Positions 1 to 5,676 of a DNA stretch of 20,263 nt are shown piece by piece. A program made the translations under genes and the position numbers. Origin of the DNA: Methanocorpusculum sp. GTDB lineage: Archaea > Halobacteriota > Methanomicrobia > Methanomicrobiales > Methanocorpusculaceae. Under the pieces are notes generated by a model, which had not been told where the DNA came from, did not search any database, and saw only the letters and a list, made by a program, of their open reading frames with translations. The stretch covers positions 1 to 20,263 of the forward strand of contig DALTWG010000031.1 in NCBI GenBank assembly GCA_029987245.1, given 5' to 3'. Every line of letters starts with the position of its first letter. Position 1 is the first letter of the stretch.

Positions 1-295
1 GAAACAATGTATTTCTTAATAAGAGCAAGAGTGATAAAAATATTGATAATGCAAAGGAAAAGATTGTTTTACCAGTTATTCCATCATATATAGCAGGGTT
101 GCTGAAAATATTTTTAGATTTGAAAATGAAATAAGCAAAAATACATGAAAGCAATATAAGGAGAAGGGGAATGGTAATTGACCATACTGAATTTATACTG
201 TAATCACGTGTTGTGAATAAAGCAAGAAATGTAATCCCTGAAATAAAAAACAGGTATTTTTTCAAGGTCAGCGCATCAAAATTATTTCTCTTCAT
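1..295 (-). CDS. Multi-pass membrane protein, N-terminal part (cut by window edge)
   Basis: An open frame on the minus strand starts with ATG at 295-293 (MKRNNFDALTLKKYLFFISG...) and runs off the left edge without a stop, giving about 98 residues. After a short basic N-terminus there are three hydrophobic stretches (about residues 14-26, 35-56 and 78-95), so it is a membrane protein. The start overlaps the last 14 bases of the upstream HAD-GtrA gene, which implies co-transcription and translational coupling. By context it may be a polytopic GT-C-type glycosyltransferase or a polymer-forming enzyme acting on the lipid-linked sugar made by the two genes before it, but no diagnostic motif lies in the visible part, so the function is inferred only. 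Confidence 0.65.
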   Translation of the reverse strand, partial: MKRNNFDALTLKKYLFFISGITFLALFTTRDYSINSVWSITIPLLLILLSCIFAYFIFKSKNIFSNPAIYDGITGKTIFSFALSIFLSLLLLLRNTLF

Positions 296-1271
296 TGCTT
301 TTCTTCTTCCCGAACGCAAATAATTTCACCAGTACAAATGTAACCGGGATGCCAAACAAAGCTGCCAAAGCATACACCAGCACCTTATTCCATCCGAAAA
401 TATTCAGGAACACACAGACAAATGCGAACAGAATCACGAAATTCGGAATATAGGACACAACAAATTTCAGAAACTGCGGCACGTGAAGTCTCTCTTTGAA
501 AATCAGGCGGGCATTTAATGCATAAGCAACAAACAGACTCAAAGCATATCCAAAGACATAGGCAACGGTTGGATTAATAAAAATTGAAATAAGCAGTGAA
601 CAGATAAAATTCGTCAGCGTCCCCATGCCGCCGCAGAAAATAAACAGCAGAAAATCCTTTGAAAGAAACATCTCTTTCATTTTTTTCACTGCAGTCGGCT
701 TATACTCATTCCAGGAAATGACTGCATCTCCTGAAACAATATACGGCTCTTTGGAAATTTTCGCCATCGGCAAATCTGACAGCGAGTCCGAATAAAAAGC
801 CTGAATCTCCGTCTCGGGATACAGCGCCTTAAACCGCTGCACTTTTTCCGTGTCATGACAGTTTTTCCCGTCAAACTTTCCGCTAAGAGAATCAACCTTT
901 GATGCAATCAGCCGCACCCCTAATTTTTCACAGACCGGTGCAAGCAAAAATTCCGGCGATGCAGAGATAATCAAATCGGAATCGGATTTCTGCTGCAGGT
1001 ACCAGGGTTTGATGTTTGCAGAATGTTCCTCCCAGAATTTTGTAACTGCTTCATTTACATCCGGGACATGTTTCAGAAAACCAAAGAAGGTTTCCTTGAA
1101 TGCGGTTTTGTTGCACATCCCGAAAAAATACGGTACATATTTGCACAAGGTCCCCGGCAGGGCAAGCAGTGTTTTTTTGTAATGCCTGATACAGAATTTC
1201 CAGAAATCAATGGTGGAATCACCATCATAAATAGTTTTGTCAAAGTCGTACACATTGATTTTTTTCGTCAT
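282..1271 (-). CDS. HAD-IB phosphatase fused to GtrA-like membrane domain
   Basis: 329 residues. The N-terminal half (about 1-200) is a HAD-superfamily phosphatase: motif I is DFDKT (D9, D11), motif II is the Ser of IISASPEF (S103), and motif IV is SDSLSDLP (D162, D166). The C-terminal half (about 206-325) has four hydrophobic spans and reads as a GtrA-like domain, a family linked to flipping of polyprenyl-phosphate sugars. I chose the ATG at 1271, two bases after the stop of the UbiA gene; an upstream in-frame start at 1313 would overlap that gene by about 40 bases and adds residues unlike the family. With the adjacent UbiA enzyme, the likely job is to remove the phosphate from a polyprenyl-phosphoryl-phosphopentose and then flip the product. 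The domain calls are firm; the substrate is inference. Confidence 0.88.
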   Translation of the reverse strand: MTKKINVYDFDKTIYDGDSTIDFWKFCIRHYKKTLLALPGTLCKYVPYFFGMCNKTAFKETFFGFLKHVPDVNEAVTKFWEEHSANIKPWYLQQKSDSDLIISASPEFLLAPVCEKLGVRLIASKVDSLSGKFDGKNCHDTEKVQRFKALYPETEIQAFYSDSLSDLPMAKISKEPYIVSGDAVISWNEYKPTAVKKMKEMFLSKDFLLFIFCGGMGTLTNFICSLLISIFINPTVAYVFGYALSLFVAYALNARLIFKERLHVPQFLKFVVSYIPNFVILFAFVCVFLNIFGWNKVLVYALAALFGIPVTFVLVKLFAFGKKKSNEEK

Positions 1272-1273
1272 GG

Positions 1274-2170
1274 TCAGAGCAGATACAGAATAATCAGGCA
1301 GACAATTGCCCATAATCCCATGCAGACAATCATTGGTTTGTCATGAATCAGAATGTCTTCGGGAGTTTCTCCCAGTCCGGTTTTTCCTGCAAGAAGCTGA
1401 TAGCGCAGCAGCCCGAAGATTACAAACGGAATGGTGCAAATCATCCACTGGGATGTAGTTGACTGGAAGGTGTAAAGGCAGTAAGCAGTAATCGTAACAG
1501 CGCCCATTGTTACCGCCATGTCGCGCAAAACGTCGCCGGAATAATTCTGCAGCACTTTGCGGCCTTCTGTCTTTCCCTCTTCCATAGCTTTGTATTCGCC
1601 TCTGCGTTTCTGAATTGCAATCAGCAGGCAGAGGAAAAAGGTACATACAATAATCCAGGGCGACGGCGGGCAGAAAATAAGCACAGCCCCTGCAACAACT
1701 CTGAATACATAACTTATCGAAACACAGATGCAGTCAAGAATGACAATGTGCTTGAGCCAGAAGGAATACAGAATATTAAAGACGAAGTATGCTGCAAGAA
1801 CAATGCCAAACCAGATGTTCAGATAGAATCCGCCTCCAAGAGATACCGTAAGTAAAATCAGCAGCAGGACAACGGCAAGAGGAACTTTGACCGCGCCGCT
1901 TGCTACGGGCCGGTGACATTTTTTCGGATGTGCGCGGTCTTTTTCCCGGTCGCAGATGTCATTTAAGACATAGACACTGCTTGAGGTCAGAGAGAATAAA
2001 ATACAGCCGAGTATGGTTAAGGCAAGTAAGTCAATATGCAGCAGGTTTCCCGAGAAGAGCAGGGCGGCAAAGAAAAATATCTGTTTTACCCATTGTTTCG
2101 GGCGCATCAGTTTCACTAAGGAAAGAAACAACGGAGTGTTTTTAGCAGCAGCAGTAGTTTTGTCAGACAT
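1274..2170 (-). CDS. UbiA-family prenyltransferase (decaprenyl-phosphate phosphoribosyltransferase-like)
   Basis: 298 residues from ATG 2170; a GTG at 2182 would add four residues. The protein has eight or nine hydrophobic spans. The first Asp-rich motif reads NDICDREKDRAHP...RP (N70, D71, D74, D78), the NDxxDxxxDxxHPxKxxRP pattern of the UbiA branch that includes mycobacterial DPPR synthase. The second region contains YSFWLKHIVILD, and a KRRGE stretch follows near residue 187. That branch transfers 5-phosphoribose from PRPP to a polyprenyl phosphate at the membrane. A TATA-like box about 35 nt before ATG 2170 favours that start. It is the first gene of an operon with the HAD-GtrA fusion and the truncated membrane protein. 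Other UbiA roles (archaeal lipid or quinone synthesis) fit the motif and neighbours less well. Confidence 0.87.
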   Translation of the reverse strand: MSDKTTAAAKNTPLFLSLVKLMRPKQWVKQIFFFAALLFSGNLLHIDLLALTILGCILFSLTSSSVYVLNDICDREKDRAHPKKCHRPVASGAVKVPLAVVLLLILLTVSLGGGFYLNIWFGIVLAAYFVFNILYSFWLKHIVILDCICVSISYVFRVVAGAVLIFCPPSPWIIVCTFFLCLLIAIQKRRGEYKAMEEGKTEGRKVLQNYSGDVLRDMAVTMGAVTITAYCLYTFQSTTSQWMICTIPFVIFGLLRYQLLAGKTGLGETPEDILIHDKPMIVCMGLWAIVCLIILYLL

Positions 2171-2198
2171 AGTTTTACTCACTTACAGGCGGTGTAGT

Positions 2199-2228
2199 TG
2201 GGCTTATAGTAGATTTACTATATTTATT
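2199..2228 (-). promoter_or_regulatory. Promoter region of the UbiA operon
   Basis: Read on the minus strand this A/T-rich stretch has two TATA-like sequences: CTATAAG (about 2202-2208, 35 nt before ATG 2170) and AAATAAATATAG (about 2218-2228). The nearer one matches the spacing seen at other genes here and implies a leader of only a few bases. No Shine-Dalgarno motif is visible. Confidence 0.45.
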
Positions 2229-2304
2229 TCATCAGAGAAATAATAAAGCCATCTGTTTGGAATGGGGTAAGGAAAGAATACGAAAACAAGGGAACAAGCA
2301 ATAC

Positions 2305-2340
2305 AAAAAAGTTTGGTCCGGTTAGGGACCTGGCTTTTTT
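2305..2340. terminator. Bidirectional hairpin terminator after the pilin gene
   Basis: GGTCC (2315-2319) and GGACC (2326-2330) form a stem. The flanking AAAAAAG (2305-2311) and CTTTTTT (2334-2340) are complementary, so the hairpin ends in a T run whichever strand is read. It sits just past the pilin stop at 2345 and before the UbiA promoter, so its likely use is ending the pilin transcript. Confidence 0.7.
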
Positions 2341-2344
2341 CCAT

Positions 2345-2755
2345 TTAGTTCAGAGTAAGTTTACCATCGTAAATAATCTGTTCGTTTCCGTTGACAATTG
2401 CAACTACTTTAACAGTCTGCATACCAGTTTCAGCTGCAGTACCCAAATTCACAGGTACTCCAATTACGATAGCACTAGATGAGTCAATAGTCTTTTCAGT
2501 TCCTTTCGTGCCGTCAAATACTGCATATAACTTTGTAATCTTTGCATAGTCACCACCGGTGAATGTTACATCGATTGTTTTAGTAGTCTCTGATGGAACT
2601 ACCTGAACACCAATAGTTGCTGCACCGGAGGTGCCGCCGACCATCGGCATTACAACTGCTGCAATGATTGCCACTAAGATGACAGTGATTGCAACAAGCA
2701 GAATCGTTCCGATAACCGGAGAAACTGCGCTGTCTTTTTTCTGTGCGAATTTCAT
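2345..2755 (-). CDS. Archaeal type IV pilin (Pilin_N family)
   Basis: 136 residues. The N-terminus KKDSAVSPVIGTILLVAITV is the class III signal of archaeal type IV pilins: a short basic leader, a likely EppA/PibD peptidase cut around A10-V11, then a hydrophobic assembly helix (about residues 11-37) followed by GG. The remaining ~100 residues are Thr/Val-rich and look like a beta-rich extracellular head. The product would be a pilus or adhesin subunit built by an archaeal type IV pilus machine encoded elsewhere. The gene stands alone, with its own TATA-like box upstream and a hairpin terminator downstream. No Shine-Dalgarno sequence precedes the ATG, which suggests a short leader. The family is certain; which pilus it belongs to cannot be told. 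Confidence 0.93.
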   Translation of the reverse strand: MKFAQKKDSAVSPVIGTILLVAITVILVAIIAAVVMPMVGGTSGAATIGVQVVPSETTKTIDVTFTGGDYAKITKLYAVFDGTKGTEKTIDSSSAIVIGVPVNLGTAAETGMQTVKVVAIVNGNEQIIYDGKLTLN

Positions 2756-2785
2756 AATTTATCAGTGTTATATATGCACTCTCAG

Positions 2786-2804
2786 GATATAAACATTTTT
2801 ATAT
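2786..2804 (-). promoter_or_regulatory. TATA-box region of the pilin gene
   Basis: On the minus strand the sequence reads CATATAAAAATGTTTATATC. The TTTATATC part (about 2787-2794) is about 35 nt before the ATG, as expected for a near-leaderless archaeal transcript. A second TATATAA at about 2769-2775 is too near the ATG to serve. Confidence 0.55.
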
Positions 2805-3260
2805 GAACACAATCAGCCGGGGTACCGGGCCGGTTTTCAGGCGGTTTTTTTCCGAAGGTAGACGCGGCCGGATGAAACATGGCATATCTGCCAGGGGAGG
2901 TCTGGCCGTTTTTTTTTGGGATAAACGGCGGCTTTTTCTCCGCGCACAAATATTTTTCGCGCACATGTTTTTTTTTTTGATTTTGCTCTAACCGGGCTCC
3001 CGCTCCTGCTGCTTTTTGACAAAATATGCAGGAGAGAAAGACACGCAGCACTCACTTTATAGACCGGTTACCTTCAGTAATGATTGAAAAGAAACAGGGA
3101 ACCGGGTCAGGTAACCACTCCCGCGAAAAAAGTGTATGGGGGGTAATGCAGGTGTGTATACACACCTACATGCCCCCACCATACCCGTTTTTTCACAGAA
3201 TTTTTTTCAGGGCGGGAACTCTTTTTCACAGGAAGAAGCTGCAGAAAGAGCCGGCAGGAA
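2805..3260. other. Gene-free spacer between pilin and ATPase
   Basis: No frame here shows protein-like composition; the short open frames are Arg/Lys/Pro-rich or Phe-rich and overlap one another. The stretch has several long T or A runs and a strong palindrome at 3134-3184 (separate entry). GGTTACC (about 3066-3072) is matched by GGTAACC (about 3110-3116) as a loose 7-bp dyad. Nothing else is recognised. Confidence 0.6.
3134..3184. repeat. 51-bp imperfect palindrome with perfect 18-bp core
   Basis: The core AGGTGTGTATACACACCT (3150-3167) is a perfect self-complementary sequence. It is flanked by complementary GTATGG (3134-3139) and CCATAC (3179-3184), with G-rich and C-rich runs in between that also pair. 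The symmetric head-to-head shape with almost no loop looks more like a binding site for a dimeric protein, or a cruciform, than an RNA terminator. It lies about 120 bp before the ATPase gene and about 380 bp before the pilin gene. Confidence 0.75.
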
Positions 3261-3296
3261 TTTACAAAAATTTCCGGAACCGGAAAAAATTGTAAA
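3261..3296. repeat. 36-bp interrupted palindrome, copy 1 (likely operator)
   Basis: The arms TTTACAA/TTGTAAA and TTTCCGG/CCGGAAA are nested around a 2-bp centre, with A runs between them. The element ends 9 bp before the ATPase ATG, and its left arm occupies the place of a TATA box about 40 nt before that start. A protein bound here could block transcription. A near-identical copy lies at 5596-5631. The operator role is inference. Confidence 0.7.
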
Positions 3297-3305
3297 CGAT
3301 CACCT

Positions 3306-4601
3306 ATGGAAATACAACGCGACCTCTACCTGCACCGCCTCATTGTACGCAAACACAACGGCATGATAAAAATCATCACCGGCATCAGAAGATGCGGCAA
3401 ATCCTATTTATTGCACACCCTCTTCTATAACCACCTCCTCGAAACAACCGACAAAGACCACATAATCCGCTTCGCATTTGACTCATCCGAATACCTCGCA
3501 CTCATCGGCGAAGACATCCTTAACCTCCAAAAAGAAAAACGCCTCGTTGACCCCCGTAAATTCATGCAGTACATCTCCGCCCGCCTCAAAGACGACAAGA
3601 TGTACTACCTCCTCCTCGACGAAGTCCAGATGCTCGACGGCTTTGAAACCGTCCTCAACTCCTACCTCCGCCACAAAAATCTTGACATCTATGTAACCGG
3701 CAGCAACTCGAAATTCCTCTCAACCGACATCATCACCGAATTCGCCGGACGCGGCGACCAGATACACATAATGCCCCTGTCCTTTTCTGAATACTGCAGC
3801 ATCCGCCCAAATGAAAACTTGATAGAAGCGCTCGACGACTATATGACCTACGGAGGACTGCCTGACTGCGCCCTGATGCAGACGCAGGAGCAGAAAACCG
3901 CCTACCTGACATCCCTTATGGGACAGGTGTATCTCAAAGATATTCTGCGCCGCTACAACCTCCACACCGACTCGGTAATCGGAGAATTAACCGACATAAT
4001 AGCATCAGACATGTCGTCTCTTACCAACCCGCTCAAACTTGCCAACACCTTTGTCACGGTGAAAAAAATCAAAGTCTCCGTCCCGACCGTGGCAAAATAT
4101 ATTTCGTATCTGGAAGAGGCGTTTATCGTAAAAAAAGCGCTGCGCTACGATGTCAGAGGAAAAAAATACATCAACACCCCGTACAAGCTCTATTTCGAAG
4201 ACACCGGACTTCGCAATGCCCGGCTGTCTTTTCGCCAGACAGAACCGACATATCTCATGGAAAATATCATCTTTAACGAGCTCTGCCGACGGGGTTATTC
4301 GGTTGATACAGGTGTAGTTTCGGTGCGTGAAACAGATTCCGGCGGCCGCGAGGTGAAAAAACAGCTGGAAATTGATTTTGTCGCAAATCAGGGAAGCCGC
4401 CGCTATTATATTCAGTCAGCCCGGGCTGTGCCCGACGGCGACAAACGCCGGCAGGAAATGAGGCCGTTTGACAACACGCGGGATTCTTTTAAGAAGATTC
4501 TGATTGTCGGCTATCCGCTAAAACCCCGGCGGGATGAAAAGGGCTATGTGGTTATAGGGATTACCGATTTCCTGCTGAATGCAGACAGTCTTGAGTATTG
4601 A
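3306..4601 (+). CDS. AAA_14 / DUF4143 family ATPase
   Basis: 431 residues, a usual length for this family. The N-terminal ATPase has a P-loop GIRRCGKS (26-33), Walker B YYLLLDEVQ (D105, E106) and a sensor-like YVTGSNSKFLS (129-139). The C-terminal part (about 200-400) fits DUF4143, with a degenerate PD-(D/E)XK-like pattern around E325, D357 (LEIDFV) and YYIQ (367-370). These ATPases occur in many dispersed copies in archaea and anaerobic bacteria; their biological role is not settled. The gene stands alone, begins just after a 36-bp palindrome and is followed by a hairpin. No Shine-Dalgarno motif precedes the ATG; a second in-frame ATG at residue 20 would cut into the region before the P-loop, so the first is preferred. 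Confidence 0.9.
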   Translation: MEIQRDLYLHRLIVRKHNGMIKIITGIRRCGKSYLLHTLFYNHLLETTDKDHIIRFAFDSSEYLALIGEDILNLQKEKRLVDPRKFMQYISARLKDDKMYYLLLDEVQMLDGFETVLNSYLRHKNLDIYVTGSNSKFLSTDIITEFAGRGDQIHIMPLSFSEYCSIRPNENLIEALDDYMTYGGLPDCALMQTQEQKTAYLTSLMGQVYLKDILRRYNLHTDSVIGELTDIIASDMSSLTNPLKLANTFVTVKKIKVSVPTVAKYISYLEEAFIVKKALRYDVRGKKYINTPYKLYFEDTGLRNARLSFRQTEPTYLMENIIFNELCRRGYSVDTGVVSVRETDSGGREVKKQLEIDFVANQGSRRYYIQSARAVPDGDKRRQEMRPFDNTRDSFKKILIVGYPLKPRRDEKGYVVIGITDFLLNADSLEY

Positions 4602-4614
4602 ATACGGCAGCTGC

Positions 4615-4657
4615 GCAGATTTCTGACGGGATATTTTCGACCGTCAATTAAATCTGC
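4615..4657 (+). terminator. Stem-loop downstream of the ATPase gene
   Basis: GCAGATTT (4615-4622) pairs with AAATCTGC (4650-4657), and inside it TGACGG (4624-4629) pairs with CCGTCA (4641-4646), giving a two-part stem starting 13 bases past the stop codon. No clean T run follows, so it may be an RNA-stabilising or weak termination hairpin. Confidence 0.5.
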
Positions 4658-4665
4658 TTCAAAAT

Positions 4666-4687
4666 CCCGGGATGCCCGGGAAAAAAA
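4666..4687 (-). terminator. CCCGGG hairpin between convergent genes
   Basis: CCCGGG (4666-4671), ATG, then CCCGGG (4675-4680) form a 6-bp G/C stem, with an A run (4681-4687) that reads as a T run on the minus strand just after the 52-residue gene. It probably helps end the minus-strand transcript, though the T run comes before the stem in that direction. Confidence 0.4.
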
Positions 4688-4700
4688 GTAGAAAGAGTGT

Positions 4701-4859
4701 TTACTGACCTTTACGCTTATCTTCTTCTTCAATCCGCCTGAGAGCTTCACGGACCGCTTCAAGCCCGTATTGGGAAATTGTTGGATTTTCGCAGTATTCA
4801 TGAAAATCAAGTGCATCCTGGCCTTCAAGAACAAGACCTAGTTCAATGGGTTGAGACAT
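4701..4859 (-). CDS. Small acidic protein, 52 residues, unknown function
   Basis: The protein starts MSQPIELGLVLEGQDALDFH and ends in a charged helix (about residues 32-52, EAVREALRRIEEEDKRKGQ). It has natural protein composition with no low-complexity bias: a short strand-like start, a 'DFHEYCENPT' segment and an amphipathic helix. An in-frame ATG at 4904 would add 15 residues, but a TATA-like sequence sits at about 4889-4897, which favours the ATG at 4859. Size and layout resemble small antitoxin or DNA-binding proteins, but I recognise no family and assign no function. It is tandem with another small gene at 5348-5479, with a long inverted repeat between them. Confidence 0.65.
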   Translation of the reverse strand: MSQPIELGLVLEGQDALDFHEYCENPTISQYGLEAVREALRRIEEEDKRKGQ

Positions 4860-4884
4860 AAGTATAATATAATTTGACTGCAGG

Positions 4885-4917
4885 CCGGATATAGTTTCGT
4901 ACATCCAATAAATCCGG
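4885..4917 (-). promoter_or_regulatory. Promoter of the 52-residue gene, with small dyad
   Basis: On the minus strand CGAAACTATAT gives a BRE-like plus TATA-like pair (about 4889-4900), some 34 nt before the ATG at 4859. CCGGAT (4885-4890) and ATCCGG (4912-4917) form a 6-bp inverted repeat around it, a possible operator. Confidence 0.45.
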
Positions 4918-4933
4918 ACTGCTAAAGAAAAAA

Positions 4934-5317
4934 GTAACTATTCAGCCCCCCCTCTATTTTTTTGATATTTCATCCTTATGTATAAGGGTTGTATTTTTTA
5001 TCTCTGCGGCTTATTTTAACGCGCATTCGCGCGTAGAACACGGATATCCACAGATTTTGCGCAGATTTCCACGGATGCCCTGCGGGGAAGGCCGGCGAGA
5101 TACGCCGGCCAAAAAAAAATGAAAATAATCAATTAAAAGCATGAGATGGCTTTTTTCCCTATTCGCGAGCCGTATCTCGGCGAGCGCCCCGCAGGGTATC
5201 AGTTGATATCCGTGAAAATCTGTGGAAATCCGTGGATATCTGTGTTTTCCGAGCGAATGCGAGGTTTGAGATCCACAGTGGAAAATACAACCCTTATACA
5301 TAAGGGTGAATAGTTAC
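4934..5317. repeat. ~380-bp long inverted-repeat element
   Basis: The left arm (4934-5110) and right arm (about 5168-5317) are imperfect inverted copies. Matching blocks in order are: GTAACTATTCA (4934-4944) with TGAATAGTTAC (5307-5317); CCTTATGTATAAGG plus GTTGTATTTT (4974-4998) with its complement at 5282-5305; a 'GATATCCAC...GATTT...CACGGAT' block (about 5042-5076) with its complement at about 5205-5243; and CCCTGCGGGG (about 5078-5087) with CCCCGCAGGG (about 5188-5197). The left arm carries extra bases near its outer end. The centre is A/T-rich, and GGCCGGCG/CGCCGGCC (5090-5110) is a further local hairpin. No protein frame is convincing. It could be a miniature inverted-repeat element, a folded RNA, or two inverted copies of a dispersed repeat. 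Confidence 0.75.
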
Positions 5318-5347
5318 AGAAAAAATAGAGAAACGAGTAACAGCAAA

Positions 5348-5479
5348 TCAGATGTAAGGGATTTTTGCAGCCCTTTCTGCCATTTCCTCTGCTTCTTTCT
5401 TTTCTTCGGGAGTAAGTTCCCTGTATTGAATCGGCGCCCCCATCCCCGCCCGACTGTTTTCTTCCATTATTACTGACAT
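5348..5479 (-). CDS. Small charged protein, 43 residues, unknown function
   Basis: It starts MSVIMEENSRAGMGAPIQYR, then continues as a Glu/Lys-rich helix (LTPEEKKEAEEMAERAAKIP, residues 22-41). The 'LTPEE' turn followed by an amphipathic helix is ordinary protein architecture, and a TATA-like TTTATAATCC lies about 32 nt before the ATG (about 5507-5516). A second in-frame ATG at residue 5 is possible. No family is recognised. It is on the same strand as the 52-residue gene, from which the long inverted repeat separates it; the two may once have been adjacent. Confidence 0.55.
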   Translation of the reverse strand: MSVIMEENSRAGMGAPIQYRELTPEEKKEAEEMAERAAKIPYI

Positions 5480-5574
5480 AATGCAATACTTATATTATCA
5501 TGTCGGATTATAAACAATTGCCTTGTTATCCCGGATGAAAATTCAGCGCAATGGAAAAAATTGATGAGACACAT
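5470..5574 (-). CDS. Possible 34-residue ORF overlapping the next small gene
   Basis: ATG at 5574 is preceded by GGAGGTG ten bases upstream, the clearest Shine-Dalgarno-like motif seen near any start here. The frame reads MCLINFFHCAEFSSG... and its stop overlaps the start of the 43-residue gene, which would allow translational coupling. Against it: the peptide has no recognisable features, and a start so close to a TATA-like sequence at about 5596-5606 would leave the ribosome site outside the transcript. Offered as a weak candidate. Confidence 0.2.
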   Translation of the reverse strand: MCLINFFHCAEFSSGITRQLFIIRHDNISIALCQ

Positions 5575-5595
5575 TTTCCCGAAACACCTCCCCCG

Positions 5596-5631
5596 TTTAT
5601 AAAAAATTCCGGAACCGGAAAAAATTGTAAA
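5596..5631. repeat. 36-bp interrupted palindrome, copy 2
   Basis: It has the same architecture as the element at 3261-3296: TTTATAA/TTGTAAA outer arms and TTCCGG/CCGGAA inner arms around AA, differing from copy 1 at only two positions. The outer left arm here reads TTTATAAAAAA, a good TATA box on either strand. It lies between the pentapeptide gene stop (5677) and the small minus-strand genes, so it may control the latter, be a relic promoter of a lost gene, or end the pentapeptide transcript through its hairpin and T run. Confidence 0.7.
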
Positions 5632-5676
5632 TGACCCGGGCGGATTTTCCCCTCCTGCACAAAACGCCCTGCCCCC

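Noticed and set aside
5011..5486. Two ~95-codon minus-strand frames in and next to the long inverted repeat
   Set aside because: They run through the repeat arms and overlap the better 43-codon gene; composition follows the repeat, not a protein.
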